Origin: Sclerotiophoma versabilis
Lineage: Eukaryota; Ascomycota; Dothideomycetes; Pleosporales; Didymellaceae
DNA: 64,000 nt
Direction: 5' to 3'
Assembly: GCA_012274445.1 (NCBI GenBank)
Contig: JAAROD010000015.1
Coordinates: 1,240,001 to 1,304,000 of the forward strand
Both the position numbers and the translations under genes were made by a program. Positions 1 through 9,607 of the stretch are shown here, in pieces. The notes beneath the pieces were generated by a model that saw nothing but the letters and a program-made list of their open reading frames with translations, did not search any database and had not been told where the DNA came from. Numbering within the stretch: position 1 is the stretch's first letter; the number at the start of each line of letters is the position of its first letter.

Positions 1-72
1 TCACTATAATTCTATCTAGTCAAAACGGGGTATCAATTTACAAAAGCAATACTTCATCCTGCTTCAAAGTCA

Positions 73-1467
73 TCACAGTGCTGGTTTCACTTTGCCACAT
101 GCACCGCATGCTCCAGCATCGCCTGCATTAATGTAAAGGCTCTGCTTGCAGGATTCGCTATTGCATCTCCAATGATCAGGCACGAGGTGTGCACTAAGAA
201 CGTTGGAACAAATGGTGCAGGTCAACGACCCAGGCTCGTTTGAAAGTGAGCAGACATTGCATGATATTAGTCCAGCTGATGGTCCACTTGCGGGCATCGT
301 AGTAGCAGCGCTTGCTGCTGATGCTTCAAGGCGTCTCTTCCGGATTTCATCGAGATGAACAGCCTGGGTCAATGACGAATCGTTGGTTGCTGATAGTGGT
401 TTTCCAAGCGCCAGGCCTGAGTTCGCAGCATTAGAGCGTGAGAGAGGTGTTTGGGAGGCAGACTCCTCTACATCTGGTCGATGCTGTGGTGCGATGTCGT
501 GTATCTCATCCATTTCCCGTCGTGAATTGCCATCTTTGTCGTCTTCGTCTTCGCAAATTTTGATCAGAGCGCGGCCTTTGTCGTCGACCAATTTCGAGCC
601 ATCTACATCAAGTGCTGCATCAGCCGGGTCAAAGTCATCCTCTGTCTCACTGTCCGAGCTCCTTTCCTTCTTGATCGTCACTTCTTCTTGCTCCTTCTTC
701 ACAGGCTCAAATCGCGCCAATGCAGCGGCAGCCCTGAGTTCTCGACCTCGTGCGCTGCCCGCTACCCGCGGTTTGCCTTTCTTGGGCACTCCGCCCTCCA
801 GCTTGACCTTGGTATCTTCATCCGCCCCTAAGTGTTGGCCACCAGCACCGAATTTCTTCAGTATGCGTCGCTGCTTCTTCTCTGCGTAGGAGAGCATTTC
901 TTTCCCGTTTCCACCTCTCCCTCTCTTCTTAGACCTACGCCCATACGTGCCACCACAAAGGTGTTCAGGCACATCACCGGGGCCGACATGGCTTGTTTGT
1001 ATGTTGCCTGTCTCTAAACCCCTACCTCTACCCCACATGCCCTCTCCAGTGTAGCCCTTCGCCCATAGCGCCCGCAGGTCGATTGCATAGGCATCCCGAA
1101 CCTTCCAAAAGGCTTTTGAGTGGTTCATCTGCTTGCAATGAGCCAGCTCATGTACCAAGACCATCTCGACCATGCGCTGAGGCAGCCATCGACCACTACG
1201 GTCTCGCAACACAAGCTGGATGACCTCACCGGCGTTAAAGTTGCGGCCGACGAATTCGGTGTTGTAAGGAAATTCTTCGAGCACTTGGACGAGGATCATA
1301 TTGGCCTTCATGAACGGGTAGCACATCGCAGCAACTCGATTGAGAATGTTCTCGGCGGTCGTCGAGGTTGGGCCAGGAAGGGTGCGTATGAAGTTTATCA
1401 ATTGATTTGGTCGCTGGGTGCGCTCGTTGATGCGCTCGAAGCCCAGAGGCATGATGGCGACGTGCAC
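73..1467 (-). CDS. WSS1: Wss1-type WLM-domain DNA-protein crosslink metalloprotease
   Basis: Single-exon gene of 464 codons. The N-terminal half is a WLM (Wss1-like metalloprotease) domain with a zincin site, HELAHCKQMNH: zinc ligands H106, H110 and H116, catalytic E107. After a long charged, lysine- and acid-rich linker (about residues 180-340), the C-terminus carries cysteine pairs typical of RanBP2-type zinc ribbons (C-x2-C at about 405-422) and a second Cys cluster near the end. Yeast Wss1 cuts proteins covalently trapped on DNA and works with Cdc48 and SUMO; that role is known for the family and inferred here. The first Met is at 1467, but a Met six codons in (MPLGFERINERTQRP) matches the usual family N-terminus and may be the true start. 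No intron is needed to keep the frame. Confidence 0.87.
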   Translation of the reverse strand: MHVAIMPLGFERINERTQRPNQLINFIRTLPGPTSTTAENILNRVAAMCYPFMKANMILVQVLEEFPYNTEFVGRNFNAGEVIQLVLRDRSGRWLPQRMVEMVLVHELAHCKQMNHSKAFWKVRDAYAIDLRALWAKGYTGEGMWGRGRGLETGNIQTSHVGPGDVPEHLCGGTYGRRSKKRGRGGNGKEMLSYAEKKQRRILKKFGAGGQHLGADEDTKVKLEGGVPKKGKPRVAGSARGRELRAAAALARFEPVKKEQEEVTIKKERSSDSETEDDFDPADAALDVDGSKLVDDKGRALIKICEDEDDKDGNSRREMDEIHDIAPQHRPDVEESASQTPLSRSNAANSGLALGKPLSATNDSSLTQAVHLDEIRKRRLEASAASAATTMPASGPSAGLISCNVCSLSNEPGSLTCTICSNVLSAHLVPDHWRCNSESCKQSLYINAGDAGACGACGKVKPAL

Positions 1468-3633
1468 ATACAGGCCAGGGCAACCGTAAAATGATGCTCA
1501 GCGCCTCACGACTACCAAAGAGGATGAGAGCGTGCGGACTAGAAACAGCGGTGGATGTTTGAGTGTAGGCTGTGGCGAGCGGAGTTGAACACTAGCGCCG
1601 GAACTAAGCACGGTGCGCGTTCGCGTCGCGCGAGATCACAAACTTAAATCGTTCGCTCGTATTCACTATTCGACCCCTTTATGTCCGCTGTCATAGTCAG
1701 CAGTGTCCTGTCGATATAAAATTTACAATGCTAGATGTCCTTGTAACTTTGATGTGCAAGATCTGGCTGGATACATAGAATCGGTCCACGTTCATCAAGA
1801 AAGCGCCGACAAGAAGCAATGAGCAGCATCTCATTGAAGGAACAGTGTGCTGGTAAAAACTGAACGAGGAAATCAAAATACTGGTCGAGATGTCTAGAAC
1901 CTTATTTACAGGGCACCAAGACTTCGCACATCGGTCAGTCTCACCAGAGCAGGTCATAACGCAGGCCATGCAGTTTTAGACTCGTGATACCACACTCATC
2001 GTGATGGAATGACTCGGGGTCCACCGCCGTTGCTCGAGGTCGATTATGCTTACATCCCCTGGCGTCCAACGCACTAGATATTCCCACCCATTAAGGTTAG
2101 AGATCCCACGGTGCCTGTCAGACTCCATGAGCATGTTCACGAAGCTATCAATTGCTTCCTTCACGTGGACAATAGCCAAGCCTGCGCAAACTCATTGATC
2201 TGTACCACGTGAACTCCGGCAAGGTTCAACATTATGTACTGGATGACAATCTGAGCTCAACGAAGAGCATTTCTGTAAGAGTCGTCAAGCTAGCTCACCG
2301 GATAACTTCACATTTCCCTCATTACTGACTTGGCTATCGATAAATATGCTTGGCCATGTTTTCTTGTAGCATTGTACAAAGGCAAGCCCTGTGGGTGAGG
2401 CTGAAGGCTGCACTAGTTCATCGGCGGCTCCCCGCACGGCCATCCTTAGCGCTCATCACCAAACCTCCGCTTTTCGTTAGGTAGTCATGGTAGAAGCTCG
2501 GGCCAAGGCGACTTTGCCCCGTCCTGGAGAAGCAAATTCTCCAAATGTCAAAAAGATCCTTAAAAGGCTCGCACCTCTTCCGGTGGTACGGGTCGCATTC
2601 AGGGTCCGGATCTGCAATGCCAACACCATGGACGGTGCTGTTCTAAGCGATTAAGCGAGCTCCAATGATCTGGGCAAGCCACGAGACAAGAATACGAAAA
2701 GCGAATGCGCAGGGTTTTCCTTTGTTACCGCGAGCACTTCGCCGGCATGCAGCTGGCTAATAAATTCCTGCAGTTAGCAAGCCACGGGATCAGCACTTGT
2801 GCCCTGCTTAGGCGCTTTCTATCGCTTTTTGTCCTCCCGCCTGCAGACATCTTCTAACCCCCGGAGGACACCTATTTCTACTGTAGTAAGTCAAAGCTAA
2901 CACCAAGGAACACCAAACCTTTCCTTCACCCTTAACATTCGAGTCGTTTAGGCTTAGTTAAGATAAAAGTTAGAGTTAGCAGGTTAGAGCTTATAAATAT
3001 CTCAATTAACAACTAAGATATAGAGGTTTCAGTTATTGTTATAAGGTCAAATTTTAACTAAACCCGTGCGGCGTTAGTAACTTTTTCCTATTAGGGAGGT
3101 AGGTGCCCGCAGGGGGTTTCGCTAAGTATCCACAGCCAAAAGGCTTTTGTTCGTTCAAGGGCCACAGAGTCGATGATTGAGCAGTCCTAATGTCTTGGGA
3201 AACGTTTAAACTACAACCTAAGTTTGCCAATCGACTAAAATTTCAGCAGACAGCACCGCTGGCTCTGCTCTCCACTCTCAGCCTTGTTTTTCGAGAAAGG
3301 CTGGCAAGCTCATTCTCGGGTAGACCACGTCCAGCATAGGCCAGCACACGTGCGTGGCCAGGTGATCCCCGACTCGTGGGCACACGATTAACCTTACTAT
3401 TGATTTGCGTCTGGTTAGACGATAGACGCTGTTAAGCGAGCTTGGCAGTTGTTCTGCACCCGAAAAGGCAAAGTAAAAGACTACTGTTTCGGGACAAGCA
3501 AGCTGGAAAGCTTAGCCTCGCTAACCCAGGTACCTTACCGATCGAGACCATGCGGAAGTCAAAGTATCCTGTGGCAAAGCGAGGATCTCGCGGAGAACAT
3601 ATATCTAGGAGAGACTGGACTTCAACGATGGAG
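1468..3633. other. Gene-poor, partly AT-rich intergenic stretch
   Basis: About 2.2 kb with no gene I can support. Short open frames on the minus strand at 1697-1969 and 1976-2179 show no recognisable family. The part from roughly 2880 to 3065 is clearly AT-rich compared with its surroundings and lies inside the putative inverted-repeat element listed separately. The right end holds the promoter of the peroxidase gene. Confidence 0.6.
2856..3118. mobile_element. Possible decayed MITE with imperfect terminal inverted repeats
   Basis: The left edge (AACCCCCGGAGGACACCTA, from 2856) and the reverse complement of the right edge (AACCCCCTGCGGGCACCTA, ending 3118) align over 19 bases with three differences, and similarity fades beyond that. 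Between them lie about 220 bases that are strongly AT-rich and full of TTAG/CTAA words, with no open frame. A short non-coding body between terminal inverted repeats is the layout of a MITE, and the AT shift would fit repeat-induced point mutation. I cannot see a convincing target-site duplication, and one copy in one window cannot prove mobility. Confidence 0.35.
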
Positions 3634-3636
3634 GCG

Positions 3637-3644
3637 TATATAAG
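3637..3644 (+). promoter_or_regulatory. TATA box of the peroxidase gene
   Basis: TATATAAG lies 90 bases upstream of the peroxidase ATG at 3734. It is a near-perfect TATA box at a plausible distance, which would put the transcription start at roughly 3670 and give a leader of about 65 bases. Such a strong TATA is unusual among the genes in this window and suits a regulated secreted enzyme. Confidence 0.55.
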
Positions 3645-3733
3645 GAGTGCTTCATGCCCCATTGGAGGTCATTCTGCCATCGTCTACCAACATTCAGCTT
3701 GCAAACATCTAATCACTCGTTCAACCTTTCAAG

Positions 3734-4823
3734 ATGTTTTACAAACTCGTACTGGCATTGCCTCTTCTCTCGCTCACTTTCCTTGCCCTTGCCAGTCCAC
3801 TAGAACAACGCGAAGCTGCACCAGGACTTATCGATGACCTGTTGAGTGGTATCCTTTCCCAGGTCTCGCAGCTCATCAAAGATGTTCTCGCTGGTGCGAA
3901 GTCCGGTATCGACAACAACAAATCCAATAAGCCAGTCATCTGCTTATCTACCATTGACTCCTGTTGTGCCTGTACGTTTACGTTCCTCCCGCTTTCCGAC
4001 AACACTGACATAATCATCAGGGTACGATGTATCGAAAGAACTCTCCAGTCTATTCCTGGAGACAGATGGACAATGCAATGATAATGCCCGCGCGGCCGTA
4101 CGTTTTGGCTTCCACGATGCTGGTTCATGGGACAAGAGTTCACCCAATGGAGGCGCTGACGGCTCTCTCTTAATGGATTTTGGAGAGGAAAACCGCCCGG
4201 AAAACAACGGTCTGCAGGGTATTCGTAAGGTTCTCAAGGGTGTGCAGTCCAAGTATAATGTTGGATACGCCGACCTTGTTCAGTACGCACACAACCACGC
4301 CACCATCTCATGCCCCAAGGGCCCTCGCATAAGAACATTCGTCGGTCGCCGAGACGCGACGCAAGCCGCGCCTACTGGACTGCTGCCAGATGTACATGAC
4401 AGCGCAGACAATCTCATCGCACTTTTCCAAGCCAAAGGATTCTCTGCCCACGATCTCGCTGCCCTTGTCGGCGCCCACGCAACAGCAAAGCAGCGCTTTG
4501 TCGACCCTGCCCAGGCCAACAAGCCCCTCGACACCACACCAGGAGTGTGGGATGTTGAATTTTACAACGACACGCTGCAGCAGACGACCAAACCGAACGA
4601 CAAGATCTTCGTTCTTCCTTCTGATAAGGTCTTGAGCGTACATCCCAAGATCAACGATGAGTGGAAGTCCTTTGTGGGCAACCAGCCGCATTGGAATGAG
4701 GATTATGCGAAGGCGTACATCAGAATGAGCTTAAATGGTGTGACTAACTTGAAGGATTTGAAGGATTGCACAAAGACGCTACCTGCGAGTAGGCCAAACT
4801 TTGTCATCACCAAAAGGCAATAA
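3734..4823 (+). CDS. Secreted class II fungal haem peroxidase
   Basis: Two exons, 3734-3971 and 4021-4823, with a 49-bp intron, give 346 residues. A hydrophobic signal peptide (about residues 1-20) is followed by a linker and the peroxidase domain, which opens with the class II CCAW motif at about 77-80. The distal haem pocket is AVRFGFHDAG with R107 and H111, followed by a calcium-binding-type GGADGS segment; the proximal haem ligand is in ALVGAHATAKQR (H232). These are the landmarks of fungal class II peroxidases, the superfamily holding lignin and manganese peroxidases. Length and motifs point to an active enzyme. Whether it oxidises manganese, phenols or something else cannot be read with confidence; ascomycete members are usually called generic peroxidases. 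It is secreted, so it probably acts on plant or phenolic material outside the cell. Confidence 0.85.
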
Positions 4824-4983
4824 TTGCAGGTACTTCCACTTTATTTACGCTTTGATACCCTTTCGATAGTAACCAATGAGATTATAACATCAAAACGGGC
4901 AGAAAACCACATTTATATTCAAGTACTGACGATGTGAAGCCCAACGCCCGGATGGAAGCAACTACTCTTAGCTATTAAACAAA

Positions 4984-6047
4984 CTAAGCAGCAATAGGTA
5001 TTTGCTTTGCACCTCCCGCACTTTCCTTGCTCTCCTGTAGCTTTCTGAGTCTCTCTTCCTCTTCCTTCTTCATCCTCTCCTGAACCTTGACTCGCTCAGG
5101 CACAATCCTCTGTCTCTCTGCTGTGATCTTCCACCCTTCCAGTCTATCTTTACCCAACGCCCGCAGCGTCTTGCGCTCAACCGCACTATAGTTACCATCC
5201 TCTCTGTCAAACAAAAATGGATCCTTAACCGACACAGGAGGGTTAGTGATAACTCTTACCTTCCTCAACATGTTGTTGCTCGCACTGTGCAACATCAACG
5301 GATGCAACAAAAACACATCTCCCACTACACCCGTGACCTCCACGAATGCCTCATCCGGCATGGTCTTTGCAAGATCGATATACCACTTCAACCCTTGCTC
5401 CTCCTTGAATTGAGGGTTCTCCCTCCTCGGTGCCATCCGTGGACTCACACCCTCAGGGTTCTCATATAAATGCTTAGCTACATGTGGAATAGCGGCGGGG
5501 CAAATCATCGTGCCACCGCCGCCGGGCACGATGTCTGTCCACAACGGAATGACAAGTAACGCTTGCTCGGGCGAGTCAAGATAATGCACAAAGAAGTCGC
5601 CGTCGACGTGCCAGTTATCCAGATCCTGGGGCTTGACAAGCTTGTTGTGCTTCTCTGGGGTTCCCAGGTTCACGATGAAGCTGTCTTTCCACAGCGAGAC
5701 TTCGGAGTCAACGTCGATCTTGTGTGAACCGCCTAGCAGGCCACAGATACCGCCCCAGGCATGGGGCGCAAAGTCGGCGACTTGGAATTCTTTCCAGTGC
5801 GGCATGTTGGTGCGTTCTGTGTGCCTTTTGTATGTCAATCGTTATATCGATGTGTGAGGCAAAAGAGGGGTAGGACGGACCATGTCGACATGTCAGTTGG
5901 GTCCATGCCCAGGCGTGTCCATAGTGTGGACTGCAACTCATCTGCCTGCTCTCTAGTAAAGCAATTGCTCAGTTTGAGCCAGCCGTTATCCAGAAAGAAT
6001 TCAATTTGCTCCTGAGTGAGCTGGTATTGTCGTTCTGCGTCTGCCAT
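4984..6047 (-). CDS. Phytanoyl-CoA dioxygenase (PhyH) family protein
   Basis: Two exons on the minus strand, 6047-5881 and 5824-4984, with a 56-bp intron, give 335 residues. The N-terminus (LTQEQIEFFLDNGWLKLSNCF) is the classic opening of PhyH-type Fe(II)/2-oxoglutarate oxygenases. A candidate metal-binding H-x-D is in DNWHVDGDFF, and a later His in FLLHPLMLHSAS is a plausible third ligand, with an Arg nearby for 2-oxoglutarate. The C-terminus is a charged coiled-coil-like tail rich in E, R and K. The substrate is unknown: the family covers phytanoyl-CoA hydroxylases, secondary-metabolite oxygenases and many uncharacterised fungal proteins. No signal peptide is seen, so it is probably cytosolic. 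It lies convergent to the peroxidase gene, with stops about 160 bases apart. Confidence 0.8.
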
Positions 6048-6605
6048 GCTGAAGTCTCAAAATAACGGTATGGAGCTGAAGCAGGCGATGATTTCTGGAA
6101 CTCGAGGCTCAGATATTTGCAAACGTATATTTAAGCCTTTTGTCGATGCACTACGCGAAGCCAACATCGATATGCCGTTGAGCTACGGCTCTTCGTCCCT
6201 ATTTACCCGGTGGATGGAGTTGGACGTTCGCACGTGGAGGGAGCCGCTTGCTGCGGGGTGTCCAATTGGGACATTCCGTGGGGAATAACATGACGATGGT
6301 GCTGCGTCCGCGGGGCTTGGAGTCGTCGGTGTTAGGGGCCGAAGGGCGCAGCTGCGGTGGCATGAGGGCGCCTTGCAGGTGGTTGGCTCTGTAGTTTTCA
6401 GCGTGCAGATGTACCACCGGGTATACAGGAGCATGAGACTTGGAGATAAAAATGTGTTTGCACATCTTATCGTTATTATATACATAGAGATTGTCTTGCC
6501 TTTGTCTTGATATCGTCATTATTCCATGTCATGAATACATATACACACGCAACCACCGTACTCCGACGTCGAGCTTCTCAACATCCTTCAGTGCCACTGA
6601 AACGT
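6048..6605. other. Intergenic region between PhyH-like and GH32 genes
   Basis: This 558-base stretch holds the 5' flank of the PhyH-like gene and the 3' flank of the GH32 gene. Short antisense frames (for example 6183-6519) have no recognisable motifs. I see nothing else in it. Confidence 0.5.
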
Positions 6606-8687
6606 CTAGTTTCCGGTCCACCAGACGTAATTACTGGTCTCCTCCGGCGTGTCGAAGACAAGCTCAGAGCTGGAGTTGGCTGGACGCCCAGGGAAGGCGT
6701 TCGCAGTGATCTCCCAGGTCTTGAGGTCGGAGACCTGTACGGTTGAGTTCTCGCCAACGTAGATACCAACATTGGTGCTGTCGAGGCGGGCAGGGTAAAT
6801 ACGTGTTGTCAACCAAAAGCGGTCCTGTTGCGTGTTAGAAAAAGAAGTGGGATTGTGCATTGCCATTGACTTACGTTAACGTAGACCTCAACGAGCGAGC
6901 CATCGATGAAGATGTCCATATGCAGCGACTCGGTTGTACCGTTGGCGAAGGTATAAGGATAGAAGTAGCCGATCATAGTATAATTGGCGTACTCATCAAT
7001 AGTCGACGAGTGGGAGCGGTCAACGTTGATGGTGTAGTTTGAAGGGTCGTAGTAAATATGAGTGTACTCCTCACCACCAGAGCTGGCTGCAATGGTGACA
7101 CCGGCAGGTCCGGTGCAGTTGCTAAGAGTAACAGCGAGCTCCATGTGAGCGCTGCCTTCAGCAACAAGCAAGCTTCTGGTCCAGTTTGACACGGCATTAA
7201 TAGTGCGCTCCTCCCCGCGAAGAGCATCGACAACGTCAGGAAGAGCGCGAGCACCCAGAGTGTAACCAGTGAAAGTACCGTTAGCGTGCTCAGTAACGCG
7301 TGTGTTACCTTTGGTCGTCAAGCCGCCATCGGCGTTGATCAAGTCGTGAGTCTTGATGACGTACATTTCGCGAGGCAGAGCCATAGCACCCTGGTAACCG
7401 TTCTGGAGGAGACCAAAGTTATTGTTCTCCTCATTAGCCCAGCCCCACTGGACCCGGCGGTTATTTTTGGTGTCGTTAAAGCTGGTAACAGCGTACAGAA
7501 GACCAGAGTCAATGACGCCACCAGAGACAGGAGTGAATTCAGCAGATCCGTTCTCGCGCTTGGTGACCTGGCCCTCGTTCCACAGGCCCCACTGCGCTCT
7601 GGGATGCCAGGTGAGGTTGCCGCCTTCGGTACCCATAAGGACGTAGTAATGAACATCCTCATCCTCGTCGGTCAAAGAGAAAAAGTTGGAAACCTCGAAA
7701 TTGAAGCCGTAGGTACCAGTCTCCAGCAGTGAGCCCAATGTCTGATTGGGCTTAGGCTCCCAAAGGGCGCCAAGGAATGTCCAGTCTGTCAAGTTGGACT
7801 GGGGAGCAGAGTAGAAGGGAATTCGACCACCTCCGTTCTCACCCTTGATACCGGAACCGAGCACCATGTACCAGTGAGGCTCGTCCTGACCAAGGATAGC
7901 ATCCATCTCAGGCCAGGGCTCAACAAAGGGATCACGCCAGCCGGTAACATTCCAGCCCTCGGGGTGCTCTGAGATGATTGGGTTGCCCTCGTATTGTTCC
8001 CATGTCTCACCACCATCGTTGGACATGACAATAGCCTGCTTTTCCGTACCGTTGATGTAGGGAATAGACCAGCTGGTTGGAAGGTGTTGGACTGCAGTGT
8101 AAAACGCAATCAGGGTACCATCTTGCCCACCGGTAAGGTTGTAAGGCTGAGCAGAACCACTGAAGATACCGAGGCCATAGTAGGAAGAGTTTCTCGAGTC
8201 AGGGTTTGGTCCTGTACCAACAGACTGTGCCTGACCGTTCTCCCAGCCTCCAACGTCAGTCCATGTCACGAGATCCTTAGATGTAGCGTGTCTACGTGCA
8301 TTAGCTTGATGTATTCAGAAGTAGTGCGCTTGACATACCCCCATGAAATGTTGCCCCAGTTGACATGGTTGGGGTGAAATTGGTAATGAAGGTGGTAGGA
8401 ATCTGTGGTAGGGTCGTACATCATACCACATGGGTCCTAAGATAAGTGAGCTCGATATCGAGCTTCTGATGTTTTGCAATACTTACATTCATCCAGCCAG
8501 CAGGCGAGATAAAATGGTAGGTAGGTCGCCACCTGTTGAACAGGGTGTTGTTACCCATGTTCGAGACCATGTCCGCAGTGAGGACATCGGGTCCAAGAGT
8601 TGGAGCTGTGGTGTTGTAACCGGTGCTTGAGTTCTGCGCAAGGGCAGACCCAAGCACGTAGCTCAATACAGCAATCGACCAATGCAT
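6606..8687 (-). CDS. Secreted GH32 beta-fructosidase (invertase/inulinase-like)
   Basis: Four exons on the minus strand, 8687-8487, 8436-8339, 8291-6875 and 6824-6606, with introns of 47-50 bp, give 644 residues. A signal peptide (about 1-18) precedes the five-bladed catalytic domain. The nucleophile motif reads WMNDPCG, with D68 starting exon 2; the transition-state stabiliser is in GWRDPFVEP (D220); the acid/base Glu is in FNFEVSNFF (E299). The C-terminal beta-sandwich shows the DGSLVEVYVN motif. Many N-x-S/T sequons suggest heavy glycosylation. GH32 enzymes release fructose from sucrose, inulin or levan. Two family-signature positions differ from textbook invertases: NDPCG instead of NDPNG, and E-V instead of E-C. 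Substrate choice cannot be assigned. It is divergently arranged from HRD1. Confidence 0.88.
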
Positions 8688-9466
8688 TGTCTTGGAGGTT
8701 GTCGTGAAAGACAGGCTTGAAGTTGACGATCTACAGGACGGGAGTTCCACGAGCTTTATGTAGTCTTTGGGTCAATGCAGGATCTTTTTTGATCAGAGGC
8801 ATGCATCATGCCCTAGAAGCAGAGCTTGGACACCGACCACCTAGATCTGGGTATGACTGGGGCTGGGGATGCAGTAGCTCGTCATAAATCAGAAAGATCC
8901 CCACAAACCCCTCATAACACCCCAGAGTGGATGCAAGCGTTGGCGTACATCATCGTTCTCGAACGCGTATAGGAAGGCTCAAATCCAGCCTCTTGAGCCT
9001 GCGATCGAGGCTGTTCACGGATGGCGTGGGACTTAGTAGGCTTTCTGGCAGCGGAGCGTCCTCCGCGAGACCTCAGCGTGCAACGGCATCAACGAAGATT
9101 TTTCACGGAATCAAGTTGAGGCTATCGTGATGGAGCTTGCCTTGGAAATTACCGTAAAAAGCCCAGCGCTGAATCGTGAGGCTCGCCGAATAACCTCCCG
9201 AGAGTGCACGCACCAGCACAAGCACTGCCGGGAAATACCTGCAGGGTTGGGAGATGACAGAGACAGGTGCACGTACCTGAGCGAAACGGTGTGCGGCTCC
9301 GGACCTAATCTCAAATTCAATTATTCGAGAAGATTCGCCGCACTGAGGCTGTGGCGAGGAAGCTTTCACGTTTGAAGACATTCGGCGGTGGCTGAAGCTT
9401 GAAGAAAGTCTGGGGAAGGCGGATTGCGGAGCTCCGAGGTGGCTGATGTCATCTATCGTTATCTAT
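8688..9466. other. GH32-HRD1 divergent intergenic region
   Basis: Together with the next 140 bases this forms the shared upstream region of the GH32 gene (minus) and HRD1 (plus). Short frames at 8927-9381 on both strands have no recognisable domain and I do not call them genes. Confidence 0.5.
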
Positions 9467-9519
9467 CACGTGCCGATACAGCTCCGAAAACGTGGCAGCT
9501 TGCCCCAACACAAACGTGG
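9467..9519 (+). promoter_or_regulatory. Cluster of three ACGTG cores upstream of HRD1
   Basis: Three ACGTG cores fall within 53 bases: CACGTG at 9467-9472, ACGTGG at 9490-9495 and ACGTGG at 9514-9519, about 90-140 bases upstream of the HRD1 ATG. ACGTG is the core bound by many bZIP factors, including Hac1/XBP1-type unfolded-protein-response regulators, and HRD1 is a known UPR target in yeast and animals. The sites are seen directly; the Hac1 link is inference. Confidence 0.35.
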
Positions 9520-9607
9520 TTCATTGCTGACAGCAACGAGCTCTTTCACTGTTTCGGAAAGCGATGATAAATATTCACTGAGATTTCTGACACTGTGTCA
9601 ATACAAA

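Noticed and set aside
1976..2179. GWEYLVRW peptide recalling a retroelement chromodomain
   Set aside because: Only eight residues resemble the motif, no downstream chromodomain residues follow, and no reverse-transcriptase remnants lie nearby.
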